The notes beneath the pieces are model-generated. The model saw only the letters and a list, made by a program, of their open reading frames with translations, did not search any database and was not told the origin of the DNA. A stretch of 64,000 nt of DNA from JABJGO01 sp963921245 (lineage in GTDB: Bacteria; Pseudomonadota; Alphaproteobacteria; Rhodospirillales; Casp-alpha2). The stretch is from the NCBI GenBank assembly GCA_963921245.4, contig CAWUEY030000001.1, positions 1,240,001 to 1,304,000 of the forward strand, written 5' to 3'. The number at the start of each line of letters is the position of its first letter. The stretch's first letter is position 1. Both the position numbers and the translations under genes were made by a program. Positions 9,190 to 18,695 of this stretch are shown in pieces.

Positions 9190-10831
9190 AGAGTTTCTCC
9201 TTGAAGGGCGTGAGACCCACGCGCCGGTAGGTTTCGATAAACCTCTCACCGTCGGTGCGAATTTCAAGATAGTGTCGAACAATCGTCTCAATGGCGCTGA
9301 CAACCGTATCCGCCGAAAAAGCGGGGCCGATGATATCGCCAACGGATGCATCCTCAAATGCGGACCCACCGAGAGAAATCTGGTAGTACTCCTCGCCTCG
9401 ACGGTCCACACCAAGAATACCGATGGCACCGACATGATGGTGACCACAGGCATTGATGCAGCCTGAAATGTTCAGATGCAGATCACCGATATCGGCGGCC
9501 CTGGCAATCTCATGGAGCTTCTCGGAGAGGCGTTGGGAAACGGGAATGGAACGGGCATTAGCCAGTGAACAGTAGTCGAGCCCCGGGCAGGCAATAATGT
9601 CGGTAACAGTACCGTGGTTGGGGGTGGCTAGGCCGTGTTGGCACAGTTCGCGGTACAGGGCCAGCAGGTCGGCTTGTTTGACGTCCGCCAGCACCAGGTT
9701 CTGGCGGTGAGTCACACGAATTTCGCCAAAGCTGAACCGCTCGGCGAGGTCGGCAACACTATCCATCTGTTCCGATGTCGCGTCACCCGGAATGCCGCCG
9801 ACGGGTTTCAGGGAAATGTTGGCGATGGCGTATCCGGGTGCCTTGTGACCGGCAACATTGTGTTCAACCCATTGGGCAAAATCCGGATTTTCAAACTTGT
9901 GAACCTCGAAATCCCGCCCTGCCGCATCCAGCTTTTCGTATTCTGGGGGGGCAAAATAGGCCAGGATGCGCTGCATTTCGGCTTCCGGCAAGTCGTATTC
10001 ACCGTCCTTGATCTGCTCCCACTCGGCCTCCACTTGGCGGCGGAATTCTTCAATACCTGTTGCATGCAGCAGGATTTTGATGCGGGCCTTGTATTTGTTA
10101 TCGCGCCGTCCGAACTGGTTATACACACGCAGAATGGCCTCCACATAGGATAGCAGGTGCTTCCTGGGCAGAAACGCACGCACGGTCTGGGCAATCATCG
10201 GGGTTCTTCCCTGACCGCCACCGGCAAGAATCTCAAAACCAATCTCGCCATCGTCGCTGCGACGCATGTAGATTCCGATATCGTGGAATTTAACCGCAGC
10301 ACGGTCCTGTTCGCCGCCTGCCACTGCAATTTTGAACTTCCGTGGCAGGAAGGCGAATTCGGGATGAAGGGTTGACCACTGGCGCAGGATTTCGCAGTAC
10401 ACCCTTGGGTCTTCGATCTCGTCCGCCGCAACGCCGGCATATTGATCTGAGGTCACATTACGGATGCAGTTCCCGCTGGTCTGAATGGCGTGCATTTCAA
10501 CGTCGGCCAGGTCCTGTAGAATTTGTGGAACATCCTTTAGTTTCGGCCAGTTGTATTGAATATTCTGACGCGTGGTGAAGTGCCCGTAATCCTTGTCATA
10601 GGTTCTGGCAATATGGGCAAGCTGTCTCATCTGCGTCGAGGATAGAACGCCATAGGGGATGGCGACACGAAGCATGTAAGCGTGCAGTTGCAGGTAAAGC
10701 CCGTTCATCAGCCGCAGCGGTTTGAACTCGTCTTCTGTGAGTTCTCCGTCAAGGCGGCGTTCGACCTGATTTTTGAATTGCGAAACGCGCTGGTTCACAA
10801 ACGCGCTGTCGAATTCGTCGTAGCGATACAT
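9176..10831 (-). CDS. cysI: Siroheme-dependent nitrite/sulfite reductase hemoprotein
   Basis: 551 residues. It carries the paired ferredoxin-like and siroheme/4Fe-4S halves of this family: the N-terminal GHFTTRQNIQ segment, an RTPMIAQTV stretch, and the C-terminal cluster ligands C415-x5-C421 and C458-x3-C462 (CPGLDYC and CINAC followed by GHHH). The reaction is six-electron reduction of sulfite to sulfide for cysteine synthesis; nitrite reduction is the main alternative in this family. The flanking DUF2849 and DUF934 genes and the siroheme genes downstream favour sulfite. No CysJ flavoprotein is in the window, so ferredoxin or another donor is likely. Confidence 0.9.
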   Translation of the reverse strand: MYRYDEFDSAFVNQRVSQFKNQVERRLDGELTEDEFKPLRLMNGLYLQLHAYMLRVAIPYGVLSSTQMRQLAHIARTYDKDYGHFTTRQNIQYNWPKLKDVPQILQDLADVEMHAIQTSGNCIRNVTSDQYAGVAADEIEDPRVYCEILRQWSTLHPEFAFLPRKFKIAVAGGEQDRAAVKFHDIGIYMRRSDDGEIGFEILAGGGQGRTPMIAQTVRAFLPRKHLLSYVEAILRVYNQFGRRDNKYKARIKILLHATGIEEFRRQVEAEWEQIKDGEYDLPEAEMQRILAYFAPPEYEKLDAAGRDFEVHKFENPDFAQWVEHNVAGHKAPGYAIANISLKPVGGIPGDATSEQMDSVADLAERFSFGEIRVTHRQNLVLADVKQADLLALYRELCQHGLATPNHGTVTDIIACPGLDYCSLANARSIPVSQRLSEKLHEIARAADIGDLHLNISGCINACGHHHVGAIGILGVDRRGEEYYQISLGGSAFEDASVGDIIGPAFSADTVVSAIETIVRHYLEIRTDGERFIETYRRVGLTPFKEKLYDAH

Positions 10832-10878
10832 GTTGGTTTAACCCTGGTTTGTTGCGCCCGCCCGGTCCCGGTGGTGTT

Positions 10879-11226
10879 TTACAGGCCGTTCAGAAACGCA
10901 TCCGGCGTTGCGTCCTGGTTTTCGGCGGCCGGGGGCATCGGTTTTTCTGTGCTCGACGTGTGAGTGGACGGGCCACGGGCACGGATGGCTTCTCGATAGC
11001 GAACAGGCTTGATGGTCTGGGCCTCCCTGTACACCTCGATGGAGTAGGGATCAACAATGTCACAAAAGGTTTTCGTCGACGATGCCGATTCAAGCAGGGC
11101 TGCTGTATCTTCTTCGCTGTCACAAACAAATGCGTCTGCAATCCATGAAGACCAGTTCTGTGCGCCCGTGTAATAGATGACTGTCCCATCTGACAGTCTA
11201 TTCGCGGTTATAACGTACATACCCAT
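10879..11226 (-). CDS. DUF2849 protein, first gene of sulfite reduction operon
   Basis: 115 residues from the ATG at 11226, which has GGAG eight bases upstream; an upstream extension of the frame is not supported. The start MGMYVITANRLSDGTV followed by tryptophans and a DPYSIEV segment matches DUF2849, a small family found directly upstream of cysI in alphaproteobacteria. Its biochemical role is unknown; a sulfite reductase accessory function is inferred from conserved context. The C-terminal 25 residues are low complexity and probably disordered. The upstream DNA is very AT-rich and probably contains the operon promoter. Confidence 0.8.
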   Translation of the reverse strand: MGMYVITANRLSDGTVIYYTGAQNWSSWIADAFVCDSEEDTAALLESASSTKTFCDIVDPYSIEVYREAQTIKPVRYREAIRARGPSTHTSSTEKPMPPAAENQDATPDAFLNGL

Positions 11227-11290
11227 CTGTAGAACTCCGTGTTTAACAGCCTTTTGGGGCTGGGTGCAGGCCGCTTTCTTACACAAAAAC

Positions 11291-11317
11291 ATATTATATA
11301 TAATTCTTAACTGTCAA
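11291..11317 (-). promoter_or_regulatory. Candidate promoter for DUF2849-cysI operon
   Basis: On the minus strand TTGACA (11317-11312) is followed by AT-rich DNA containing TAATAT (spacing 15) and TATAAT (spacing 13). The spacing is shorter than ideal, so the exact -10 is uncertain. The surrounding 100 bases are far more AT-rich than the rest of the window. Confidence 0.35.
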
Positions 11318-11421
11318 TAAAAAATGTAAAATAATTAAATAACACATAAATTATATGTATTTAAAAATAGAAACAAAAAAAGATGACTATACGAAGTTGT
11401 ATTCAGTCCATGGAACTCTGA

Positions 11422-11644
11422 TGCCTGCATCTGGCTGACGGCTTCATAACCCAGCGTCCCGGCCCGACCGACAATGCCAACAGTGCCGATGTTGTAGATG
11501 CGTCCGGGCATAATCCCCGGCATGGACTTACCCGGTGAGATCATGCCGGCACAGTTTGGCCCGATCAGGCGCATACGCTGTTTTTTTGTAGCGCCGCAGA
11601 TAGCGTTTCAACCGCATCATATTCTGGGCTGGAATGCCATCGGT
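11422..11644 (-). pseudogene. Remnant of malate-CoA ligase alpha-type gene (mtkB/sucD-like)
   Basis: Read on the minus strand, one frame gives TDGIPAQNMMRLKRYLRRY and, after a one-base shift at a run of seven A (near 11580), another gives RLIGPNCAGMISPGKS and onward to GTLGYEAVSQM. This is a continuous middle piece of the succinyl-CoA synthetase alpha family. The TDGIPAQ and RYLRRY wording fits malate thiokinase (serine cycle MtkB) better than SucD; this is from memory of the families. Both ends are missing, so the gene is dead and truncated. The rest of the stretch to 11927 shows no gene. Confidence 0.75.
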
Positions 11645-11927
11645 TTATCTCTCTGTTGTCTGTCTGTTGTCTCTGGGGCGGTCTGGTATCGAACGCGGCT
11701 ATGGCCCTGTTTGAGCCGGGGCAGGAGCAACATTCTCGACCATGGTGTTTAGGGTAGTTCGGGTTTTGGAACAATACCCCTGCGAAGGGGAAAATGATCT
11801 CTTCCAGGTTGGTTTTTGCCGCCCGTAAGGGTGGATCGGTTTTTTCATGCTGTGCGATTGCATTGACAAGGCCCTGTTGATAGCGCACGAACGGGGTGCC
11901 AGACCACGACGCAACAAGGCGAGCCGA

Positions 11928-13010
11928 ATGCGACTGAACCAGCAACACTGTTATCGGCCACTGTATCAGGAATATGCTGTTTCCCGATGGTTGTTTGGTG
12001 TTGCAGGAATGGTTTTTCTTATGGTTGTTATCGGTGGGTTAACGCGCCTCACCGGCTCGGGCCTCTCCATGGTGACCTGGCATCCGGTGAGCGGGTGGTT
12101 ACCACCATTAAACGAGGCTGATTGGATATCGGTTTTTGAGGGATACAAGCAAATCCCGGAATACACCGAGATCAATGCTGGCATGACACTCTCGGAATAC
12201 AAGGGGATTTTCTGGCTGGAGTACAGTCACCGATTATGGGGCAGATTGATCGGACTGGTTTATGTTGTGCCGTTGGTCTTCTTTCTCATCAAGGGGTGGA
12301 TTCCCCGGACACTGTTGCCGATGTTGTTCTTTCTGCTGCTGTTGGGCGTTGCCCAGGGCGTCATGGGCTGGTACATGGTGCAAAGCGGGCTTGTTGAGCG
12401 TGTAGACGTTAGTCAGTATCGCCTGGCGGCACATCTGGTGCTCGCTGTTGTCATTTTTATCCTTACCCTGCGGTTGGCCTTCCGTGTACGGCTCGGATAC
12501 GAGGCGGTCATGCCGATATTGCCGAAAGGCGTTCGACGCACCAGGACAGGTCTTCTGGTGCTTGGTGCGCTGGTTTTCATGACCATTGTTTCCGGTGCCT
12601 TTGTTGCCGGACTGGATGCAGGTCTGATCTATAACACCTTCCCGATGATGGATGGCCGGATTGTGCCCAAAGGGGTTTATGCCCTTGATCCCTGGTATCT
12701 GTCTGCTTTTGAGGATGTCACGACTGTTCAGTTCAATCACCGCGCCGTCGCGATTTTCACGGTCGTGTGTACAATTCTGTTCTGGTGGATGTCGCCGCGC
12801 AAAGTGCTGAACCGGCGCCAACAACAGAGTTACCTGATGGTTCTGGGGGCGGTTTGCCTTCAGGCCGGTCTCGGGATCAGCACGGTGTTGCTGGTTGTCC
12901 CGGTGCCGCTCGCGGCTCTGCATCAGGCTGGCGCACTCGTGGTTTTGACAAGCATTGTTTACGGGGTGCATGTCATGGAATGGGGCAATAGTGTTTTTGA
13001 TGTACCATAA
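11928..13010 (+). CDS. ctaA: Heme A synthase (COX15/CtaA)
   Basis: About 360 residues from the ATG at 11928, preceded by AAGGCGAG; the frame extends 27 codons upstream without support. It is an inner-membrane protein of about eight helices that oxidises heme O to heme A for aa3-type cytochrome oxidase. Family marks include the first helix running into GGLTRLTGSGLSM, the EYSHRLWGR segment with a heme-ligand His, and a second half repeating the plan with a FNHRAVAI His-Arg segment. This length and the loop after helix 1 fit the alphaproteobacterial/mitochondrial COX15 type. No oxidase genes lie nearby. Confidence 0.93.
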   Translation: MRLNQQHCYRPLYQEYAVSRWLFGVAGMVFLMVVIGGLTRLTGSGLSMVTWHPVSGWLPPLNEADWISVFEGYKQIPEYTEINAGMTLSEYKGIFWLEYSHRLWGRLIGLVYVVPLVFFLIKGWIPRTLLPMLFFLLLLGVAQGVMGWYMVQSGLVERVDVSQYRLAAHLVLAVVIFILTLRLAFRVRLGYEAVMPILPKGVRRTRTGLLVLGALVFMTIVSGAFVAGLDAGLIYNTFPMMDGRIVPKGVYALDPWYLSAFEDVTTVQFNHRAVAIFTVVCTILFWWMSPRKVLNRRQQQSYLMVLGAVCLQAGLGISTVLLVVPVPLAALHQAGALVVLTSIVYGVHVMEWGNSVFDVP

Positions 13011-13018
13011 ATCGCGGA

Positions 13019-13040
13019 TTTCCGGGTTCGATCCCGGAAA
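13019..13040 (+). terminator. Stem-loop after ctaA
   Basis: A perfect 8-bp stem, TTTCCGGG paired with CCCGGAAA, around the loop TTCGAT, 8 bases after the ctaA stop. There is no T-run, so it may be a weak terminator or an mRNA-stabilising hairpin. Confidence 0.45.
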
Positions 13041-13159
13041 AACCCGGAATGGATTGAAAATCCATGGTTTTCTTGTCCCGCGTGCCATGGCTATACTGCG
13101 GCCGCCCAGGCAATTTAACGAAAGAGACGATTTGGCGAAAGGTAAAGAAAGATTAGCCC

Positions 13160-14092
13160 ATGAGTGAGCAAAAATTTCGTCTCGTTACCCGTAGTGATTT
13201 TGATGGTCTTGTCTGTGCGGTTCTGCTTAAGGAACTGGATATGATCGACGAGATCAGGTTCGTTCATCCAAAGGATATGCAGGACGGAACGATCCGGGTT
13301 TCAGGAACAGATATTTCCACCAATTTGCCCTATGTGCCGGGTATTCATCTGGCTTTTGATCACCACCTGAGTGAAACCATCCGCGTTGGCGAAAAACCTG
13401 AGAACCACATCATTGATCCGGATGCACCGTCCGCGGCGCGTGTGGTCCATGATTACTATGGTGGCAAGGCGGCCTTCCCCCGTATTGGCGACGATATGAT
13501 GGAGGCTGTTGACAAGAGTGACTCCGCGCAATTTTCAAAAGCGGAAATTCTCAATCCCGAAGGTTGGGTTTTGCTGAATTATCTCATGGATTCCCGGACC
13601 GGGCTTGGCCGTTTTCGCGCGTTTCGCATCTCCAATTATCAGCTGATGATGCAGCTGATTAATAACTGCCGCGATAGCTCGATTGAAGACATCCTGAATT
13701 TGCCCGACGTCAAGGAGCGCGTGGACCTCTACATGTCCCATGCTGATAAGCACAAGGAACAGCTCAGGCGTTGCTCCACGGTTCATGACAATCTCGTCGT
13801 TCTCGATCTGAGGGAAGAGGAAACCATCTTCGCCGGAAACCGGTTCATGATTTATGCCCTCTATCCTGAGTGCAATATTTCCATTCACGTGATCTGGGGA
13901 CTCAATAATCTTAACACGGTGTTTGCGACCGGAGCTTCTATCTTGAACCGCACCTGTAACACCAATATTGGCGAACTGATGCTACAGTATGGCGGTGGCG
14001 GACATGAAAATGCAGGCACCTGTCAGATTGACAACGATGAAGCTGAAAAGGTTCTCGGTGAGCTGATCGAAACCATCACGAAAGCAGGCTGA
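13160..14092 (+). CDS. DHH-family phosphoesterase
   Basis: 310 residues. The N-terminal DHH domain shows SDFDG (D13, D15), the signature DHH at residues 67-69, and DKSD further on, all metal-binding motifs of Mn-dependent phosphoesterases. The C-terminal GGGGHENAG near residue 285 is the DHHA1 substrate-binding motif. Such proteins include nanoRNases, pAp phosphatases, c-di-AMP hydrolases and exopolyphosphatases; sequence alone does not separate these. It sits between ctaA and the ctpA-like gene on the same strand, with no obvious functional link. Confidence 0.85.
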   Translation: MSEQKFRLVTRSDFDGLVCAVLLKELDMIDEIRFVHPKDMQDGTIRVSGTDISTNLPYVPGIHLAFDHHLSETIRVGEKPENHIIDPDAPSAARVVHDYYGGKAAFPRIGDDMMEAVDKSDSAQFSKAEILNPEGWVLLNYLMDSRTGLGRFRAFRISNYQLMMQLINNCRDSSIEDILNLPDVKERVDLYMSHADKHKEQLRRCSTVHDNLVVLDLREEETIFAGNRFMIYALYPECNISIHVIWGLNNLNTVFATGASILNRTCNTNIGELMLQYGGGGHENAGTCQIDNDEAEKVLGELIETITKAG

Positions 14093-14139
14093 TCGCGGTT
14101 TTCCCGGCGCCGGTTTCGCGGATATTTATTGAAAGGCGG

Positions 14140-15642
14140 GTGGCTTTGCGCGTTAAACCTTCCGGACCGGTTGCCGCAATCCTTGCGGGAATGCTGCTTC
14201 TACCGCTTTTACCGGGCTTGAGCGGCTGCGCCCTCGAAAGCCGGGCCATCAACGCCATGCTGGACACGTTGGGCCTCGGCGGGGCCTATCCATTGCCAGA
14301 GTCGGCAGCGCGGGAACTCGACCGGTTTAATCTGGCCTACTCCGATTATGCAGGGGAGACCGATCATAAACAGCTCAAACACTTCAGCGATACTTTCCGT
14401 CGTATACGGGCAAATTATGTGGAACCGCTTGATGATGCGGCGCTGATCGATGCCGCCATTTTGGGCCTGCGGGATTTGGACGATTCGTTAGCCCCTTTTT
14501 CCTCGCAAGAATTGGTTGAGGCTGGACTAGATGGCATGCTGGCCTCGCTTGATCCGCATTCCGGGTATCTCAATCCCCGTGAGTTTCAGGAAAGTCAAAT
14601 ATCAACCAAGGGGCAGTTTGGCGGCCTCGGTATCGAGATTACCCAGGTCGATGGTAACGTGCAGGTCGTTTCACCGATCGAAGATACCCCGGCCGCCGCG
14701 GCCGGCCTTCAGGCTGGCGACTTGATTACCCACGTCAATGGTGAAGATATTCGCGGCCGGGGAGTCAGCTACGCCGTCAGTCTTCTTCGCGGAGAACCCG
14801 GCTCGCGCGTTACGATCATCATTGAACGCGAGGGCTCTGAACCCTTGCCGGTAACCATAACCCGGGCGATTATCAAGGTGCGGTCCGTGCGCTGGCACCT
14901 GGAAGGCACGTTGGGTTACATCCGGGTAACCCGATTTACCGAGCGCGTCGAGCCCGGCATTGTTGCGGCCATGAACGATATTCGTGCTCAACTGGGTAGT
15001 CGGCTAAAGGGCATTGTGCTTGATCTTAGAAACAATCCGGGTGGTTTACTTGATCAGGCTCGAATCCTGTCGGACGCTTTTCTGGACTCCGGCGTTATTG
15101 TCTCCATAAAAAGCCGCGCCGGCGACGGTGTGGATGAAAGTCGGCATTCTGCCAGTCCGGGAGATATTGCCGAGGGCCTGCCTATTGTTGTTCTGATGAA
15201 TGGCGGCTCGGCGTCGGCGGCGGAAATCGTTGCCGGTTCCCTACAGGACCATGGACGGGCAGTCGTCATGGGAACGCGATCATTTGGCAAGGGATCTGTA
15301 CAAACCATCATGCCACTGCCTGTCGAAGGTGCACTGAGATTGACAACGGCCCGTTACTACGCACCGTCCGGACGGGTTATTCAGACGCACGGAATATTAC
15401 CGGATATCGTTCTTTCCTCGGACACGGAAGACGACCAGAATTTTGAAAGAGAGGCGAGCTTGCCGGGTGCCCTCGATGACGCCGCGCCGTTACCCGAAAA
15501 AGAAGCCCCGGTCATAGACATTGAAACCTGTGGTGATGGCGAGGTTGCGGATGATCCCGCACTTAACTGTGCGGTGGCTTTTCTGCAGAGTGGTTCGACC
15601 ACAGCATTCTTAAAATCAGTTGGGGCAACGCCAGAATCCTGA
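14140..15642 (+). CDS. ctpA: S41 family C-terminal processing protease, lipoprotein
   Basis: About 500 residues from a GTG at 14140 (a TTG at 14146 has better Shine-Dalgarno spacing). The N-terminus is a lipoprotein signal: basic start, hydrophobic run, and lipobox LSGC with Cys30, so it is probably anchored on the periplasmic face of a membrane. A PDZ domain follows (GGLGIEITQ through VNGEDIRGR), then the tail-specific protease core with catalytic Ser359 (GGSASAAE) and Lys384 (GKGSVQ), 25 residues apart as in known CtpA enzymes. It cleaves proteins near their C-termini. The last 80 residues are acidic, with two Cys that could form a disulfide. Confidence 0.88.
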   Translation: MALRVKPSGPVAAILAGMLLLPLLPGLSGCALESRAINAMLDTLGLGGAYPLPESAARELDRFNLAYSDYAGETDHKQLKHFSDTFRRIRANYVEPLDDAALIDAAILGLRDLDDSLAPFSSQELVEAGLDGMLASLDPHSGYLNPREFQESQISTKGQFGGLGIEITQVDGNVQVVSPIEDTPAAAAGLQAGDLITHVNGEDIRGRGVSYAVSLLRGEPGSRVTIIIEREGSEPLPVTITRAIIKVRSVRWHLEGTLGYIRVTRFTERVEPGIVAAMNDIRAQLGSRLKGIVLDLRNNPGGLLDQARILSDAFLDSGVIVSIKSRAGDGVDESRHSASPGDIAEGLPIVVLMNGGSASAAEIVAGSLQDHGRAVVMGTRSFGKGSVQTIMPLPVEGALRLTTARYYAPSGRVIQTHGILPDIVLSSDTEDDQNFEREASLPGALDDAAPLPEKEAPVIDIETCGDGEVADDPALNCAVAFLQSGSTTAFLKSVGATPES

Positions 15643-15698
15643 TGATCGGTCCCGCTGGGTGTAACTGGTCCCCCATTTATTGTCATCTGGCATGTTTT

Positions 15699-15717
15699 TC
15701 CGACATAGCCTGTCGGA
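15699..15717. promoter_or_regulatory. Inverted repeat upstream of soeABC
   Basis: A perfect 7-base inverted repeat, TCCGACA-TAGCC-TGTCGGA, about 95 bases before the soeA start and after the ctpA stop. It could be a regulator's operator or a short hairpin; there is a T-run only on its 5' side. Confidence 0.4.
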
Positions 15718-15811
15718 TACGTTGTGGCGGTGGTAAGGTGCACCTGATAAAGGGATCAGTGTAGAGGGCAATGCCGCATCCTTGTTTCCAAGCCATTACG
15801 CCGGGGGGCAC

Positions 15812-18694
15812 ATGACAGACCAGCCAAACAACTGGACATACGGTATTGATACGTCGCCGGAGGTGGCTGACGACGTGCGTTACACCACCTGTTACATGTG
15901 CGCTTGTAGGTGCGGTATCAAAGTGCATCTCAAAGACGGTAAGGTTCGTTATATACAGGGCAACCCCAACCACCCTGTGAACCGCGGCGTTCTGTGTGCA
16001 AAAGGGTCGGCCGGTATTATGACCCAATATGCACCGGCCCGATTGCGTAAACCGTTGAAACGTGTTGGCCCGCGGGGCAGCGGCGAATTCGAGGAAATCG
16101 AGTGGGAGGAAGCGCTTGAAACCGTTTCAGGCTGGTTGGGGTCTATTCGGTCCAGTGATCCCCGTAAGCTGGCCCTGTTTACGGGACGCGATCAGAGTCA
16201 GGCCCTGACGGGGTGGTGGGCTTCACAGTTCGGCACGCCCAACTACGCTGCCCATGGTGGGTTCTGCTCTGTCAATATGGCGGCGGGCGGCCTGTATTCT
16301 ATCGGCGGGGCGTTCTGGGAGTTTGGCGAACCGGACTGGGATCGCACCAGGTATTTTTTGATGTTCGGAATTGCCGAGGACCACGATTCGAACCCCATTA
16401 AAATTGGTATCGGCAAGCTTAAGAACAGGGGCGTGAAATTTGTATCCGTCAACCCCATCCGGACGGGGTATTCCTCGGTCGCTGATGAGTGGATCGGCAT
16501 ACGTCCTGGCACTGACGGTTTGTTTGTCATGTCCCTGATCCGCGAACTGTTGCTGTCGGATCAGGTCGATCTCGAGTATCTGGCACGATACACCAACGCC
16601 CCCTGGCTGGTCATTCAGGCCCCGGGCGCGGCTGATGATGGCATGTTTGCCCGCGACGCGGACGGAAATCCGTTGTGTTGGGATGGCGAACAGGGGGCCA
16701 TCGTCAATGCCCTGTCTGCCGATGCGAAGCCTGTAATGGTTGGCGAGCGAACGCTGGCGGATAGGCGTACGGCGGTCCCAGCCTTTCATTTGATGGTTGA
16801 GCGTTACACCAATGAGCGTTACGCACCTGAAAATGTCTCGGAAACCACCGGTGTGGAACCGGATACAATCCGACGGGTTGCCGCAGAACTGGCCCACGCG
16901 GCGTTCAAGGAAGAAATCCGCATTGATACACCCTGGGTGGACTGGGCCGGACGGGAACACGATTGCATGATCGGCAGACCTGTCGCCATGCATGCCATGC
17001 GTGGCATCTCGGCGCACGCCAACGGGTTTCATACCTGCCGGGCCATCCATCTTTTGCAGATGTTACTGGGCAGTATCGATTGCCCCGGCGGGTTTCGCTA
17101 TAAGCCGCCTTTTCCCAAACCGGTTCCGCCGGGTATCAGGCCCACAGGGAAACCGGATCAGGTTAAACCCAACGCGCCCATGCCGGGACCTCCTCTGGGA
17201 TTTCCGGTTGGCCCGCAAGACTTGCTGGTGGATGATGATGGCAATCCGACCCGTATCGACAAGGCATTCTCGTGGGAACATCCTGTTGCAGCCCATGGCA
17301 TGATGCAGTCGGTCATCACAAACGCCTGGAGGGGTGATCCCTATCCCATCGATACGCTGATGATGTTCATGGCGAACATGAGCTGGAATTCCACCATGAA
17401 CACTGGCGGTGTCATGGACATGTTGAGCGACCGTGATGAAACGACAGGTGAGTACAGAATTCCCCGGATTATCTATGCCGATGCTTATTTTTCGGAAATG
17501 GTGGCGTATGCGGATATTGTCCTGCCCGATACAACCTATCTCGAACGCCACGATTGTATCTCGCTGCTGGATCGACCGATTTCAGAGGCCGACGCAGCGC
17601 AGGACGCCATTCGATACCCCGTCGTGGCGCCGGATCGGGACGTGCGGGCTTTTCAGACAGTTTTGCTTGATTTGGGCGCGCGACTGGGGTTGCCGGGCAT
17701 GGTCAATGAAGATGGCAGCGCCAGATATCCCGGGGGGTATGCCGATTACATGGTCAATCATGAACGCGCACCGGGGATTGGCCCCCTCGCCGGGTGGCGT
17801 GGCGAAAATGGCGATCTTCACGGTCGTGGATCACCCAACCCCGATCAACTGGAGCGCTACATCGAAAACCAGAGTTTCTGGAGCTACCCCATCCCGGAGA
17901 ATCAACGCTTCTACAAGATGGCCAACAAGGCGTATCTGGAATGGGCTGTGGAAATGGGCTTTCTCGGATCATCCGACCCGATCATCATGCAGATTTACTC
18001 AGAGCCGCTGCAATCCTTCCGTAATGCGGCGCGTGGCCATGGCGAGATTCAGCCACCGCAACAGCACCGTGCCCGCATTGACGCCTATTTTGATCCGCTG
18101 CCGATGTGGTATCCGCCGCTTGAGGAAACCGCCATCAATACCGCCGAATATCCGCTTCATGCCCTGACGCAGCGGCCCATGCATATGTACCACTCATGGG
18201 GCACCATGAATGCCTGGTTACGTCAGATTACCAACCGGAACCGTCTCTACATTGGTCGGAATCTGGCGGAGCAGCATGGTCTTGACGAAGGCGATTGGGT
18301 TTGGGTTACCAGTCATCATGGCCGCATTCGGGTACAGGTGGGTGTGATGGACGGCGTCAACGCCAATACGGTCTGGACCTGGAATGCCATTGGTAAACGG
18401 TCCGGGGCCTGGAACCTGAAACCGGACGGACCGGAAGCGAAAAAAGGCTTCTTGCTCAATCACCTGATCTCGGAATTGCTGCCGACGCGGGACAATGGGT
18501 TTCGGTACGCCAACGCCGACCCGGTGACGGGGCAGGCTGCATGGTATGATCTTCGCGTTCAAATCGAAAAATCCGAGCCGGGTGAGGATGATGCGACCTA
18601 TCCTCAGTTTGGCGGACTTAAGGCGCCTTTGCCGGAAGGCCCCGGTATTTTGCGGTTTGGTGATGTATTTCGGCGGTTGAGAGGGGGCAGGTAA
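15812..18694 (+). CDS. soeA: Molybdopterin oxidoreductase, sulfite dehydrogenase catalytic subunit SoeA
   Basis: About 960 residues from the ATG at 15812, just after a G-rich ribosome site; ten more codons are open upstream. It is a DMSO-reductase-family enzyme with an N-terminal 4Fe-4S site (CYMCACRCG, the fourth Cys in VLCAKG) and bis-MGD molybdenum cofactor domains. There is no twin-arginine signal, so it should face the cytoplasm. The next two genes encode an FeS electron-transfer protein and a DmsC/NrfD-like anchor. The three-gene order and the wording of the N-terminus fit SoeABC, which oxidises sulfite to sulfate on the cytoplasmic side and feeds quinone. Another DMSO-reductase-like substrate remains possible. 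Confidence 0.82.
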   Translation: MTDQPNNWTYGIDTSPEVADDVRYTTCYMCACRCGIKVHLKDGKVRYIQGNPNHPVNRGVLCAKGSAGIMTQYAPARLRKPLKRVGPRGSGEFEEIEWEEALETVSGWLGSIRSSDPRKLALFTGRDQSQALTGWWASQFGTPNYAAHGGFCSVNMAAGGLYSIGGAFWEFGEPDWDRTRYFLMFGIAEDHDSNPIKIGIGKLKNRGVKFVSVNPIRTGYSSVADEWIGIRPGTDGLFVMSLIRELLLSDQVDLEYLARYTNAPWLVIQAPGAADDGMFARDADGNPLCWDGEQGAIVNALSADAKPVMVGERTLADRRTAVPAFHLMVERYTNERYAPENVSETTGVEPDTIRRVAAELAHAAFKEEIRIDTPWVDWAGREHDCMIGRPVAMHAMRGISAHANGFHTCRAIHLLQMLLGSIDCPGGFRYKPPFPKPVPPGIRPTGKPDQVKPNAPMPGPPLGFPVGPQDLLVDDDGNPTRIDKAFSWEHPVAAHGMMQSVITNAWRGDPYPIDTLMMFMANMSWNSTMNTGGVMDMLSDRDETTGEYRIPRIIYADAYFSEMVAYADIVLPDTTYLERHDCISLLDRPISEADAAQDAIRYPVVAPDRDVRAFQTVLLDLGARLGLPGMVNEDGSARYPGGYADYMVNHERAPGIGPLAGWRGENGDLHGRGSPNPDQLERYIENQSFWSYPIPENQRFYKMANKAYLEWAVEMGFLGSSDPIIMQIYSEPLQSFRNAARGHGEIQPPQQHRARIDAYFDPLPMWYPPLEETAINTAEYPLHALTQRPMHMYHSWGTMNAWLRQITNRNRLYIGRNLAEQHGLDEGDWVWVTSHHGRIRVQVGVMDGVNANTVWTWNAIGKRSGAWNLKPDGPEAKKGFLLNHLISELLPTRDNGFRYANADPVTGQAAWYDLRVQIEKSEPGEDDATYPQFGGLKAPLPEGPGILRFGDVFRRLRGGR

Positions 18695-18695
18695 C

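Noticed and set aside
11565..11948. 127-residue minus-strand open frame upstream of the mtkB remnant
   Set aside because: Only its last part overlaps the remnant, in the wrong frame; the rest shows no similarity or ribosome site.
12234..13088. 284-residue minus-strand open frame opposite ctaA
   Set aside because: The sense strand encodes an unmistakable heme A synthase; the antisense product has no membrane or domain pattern.
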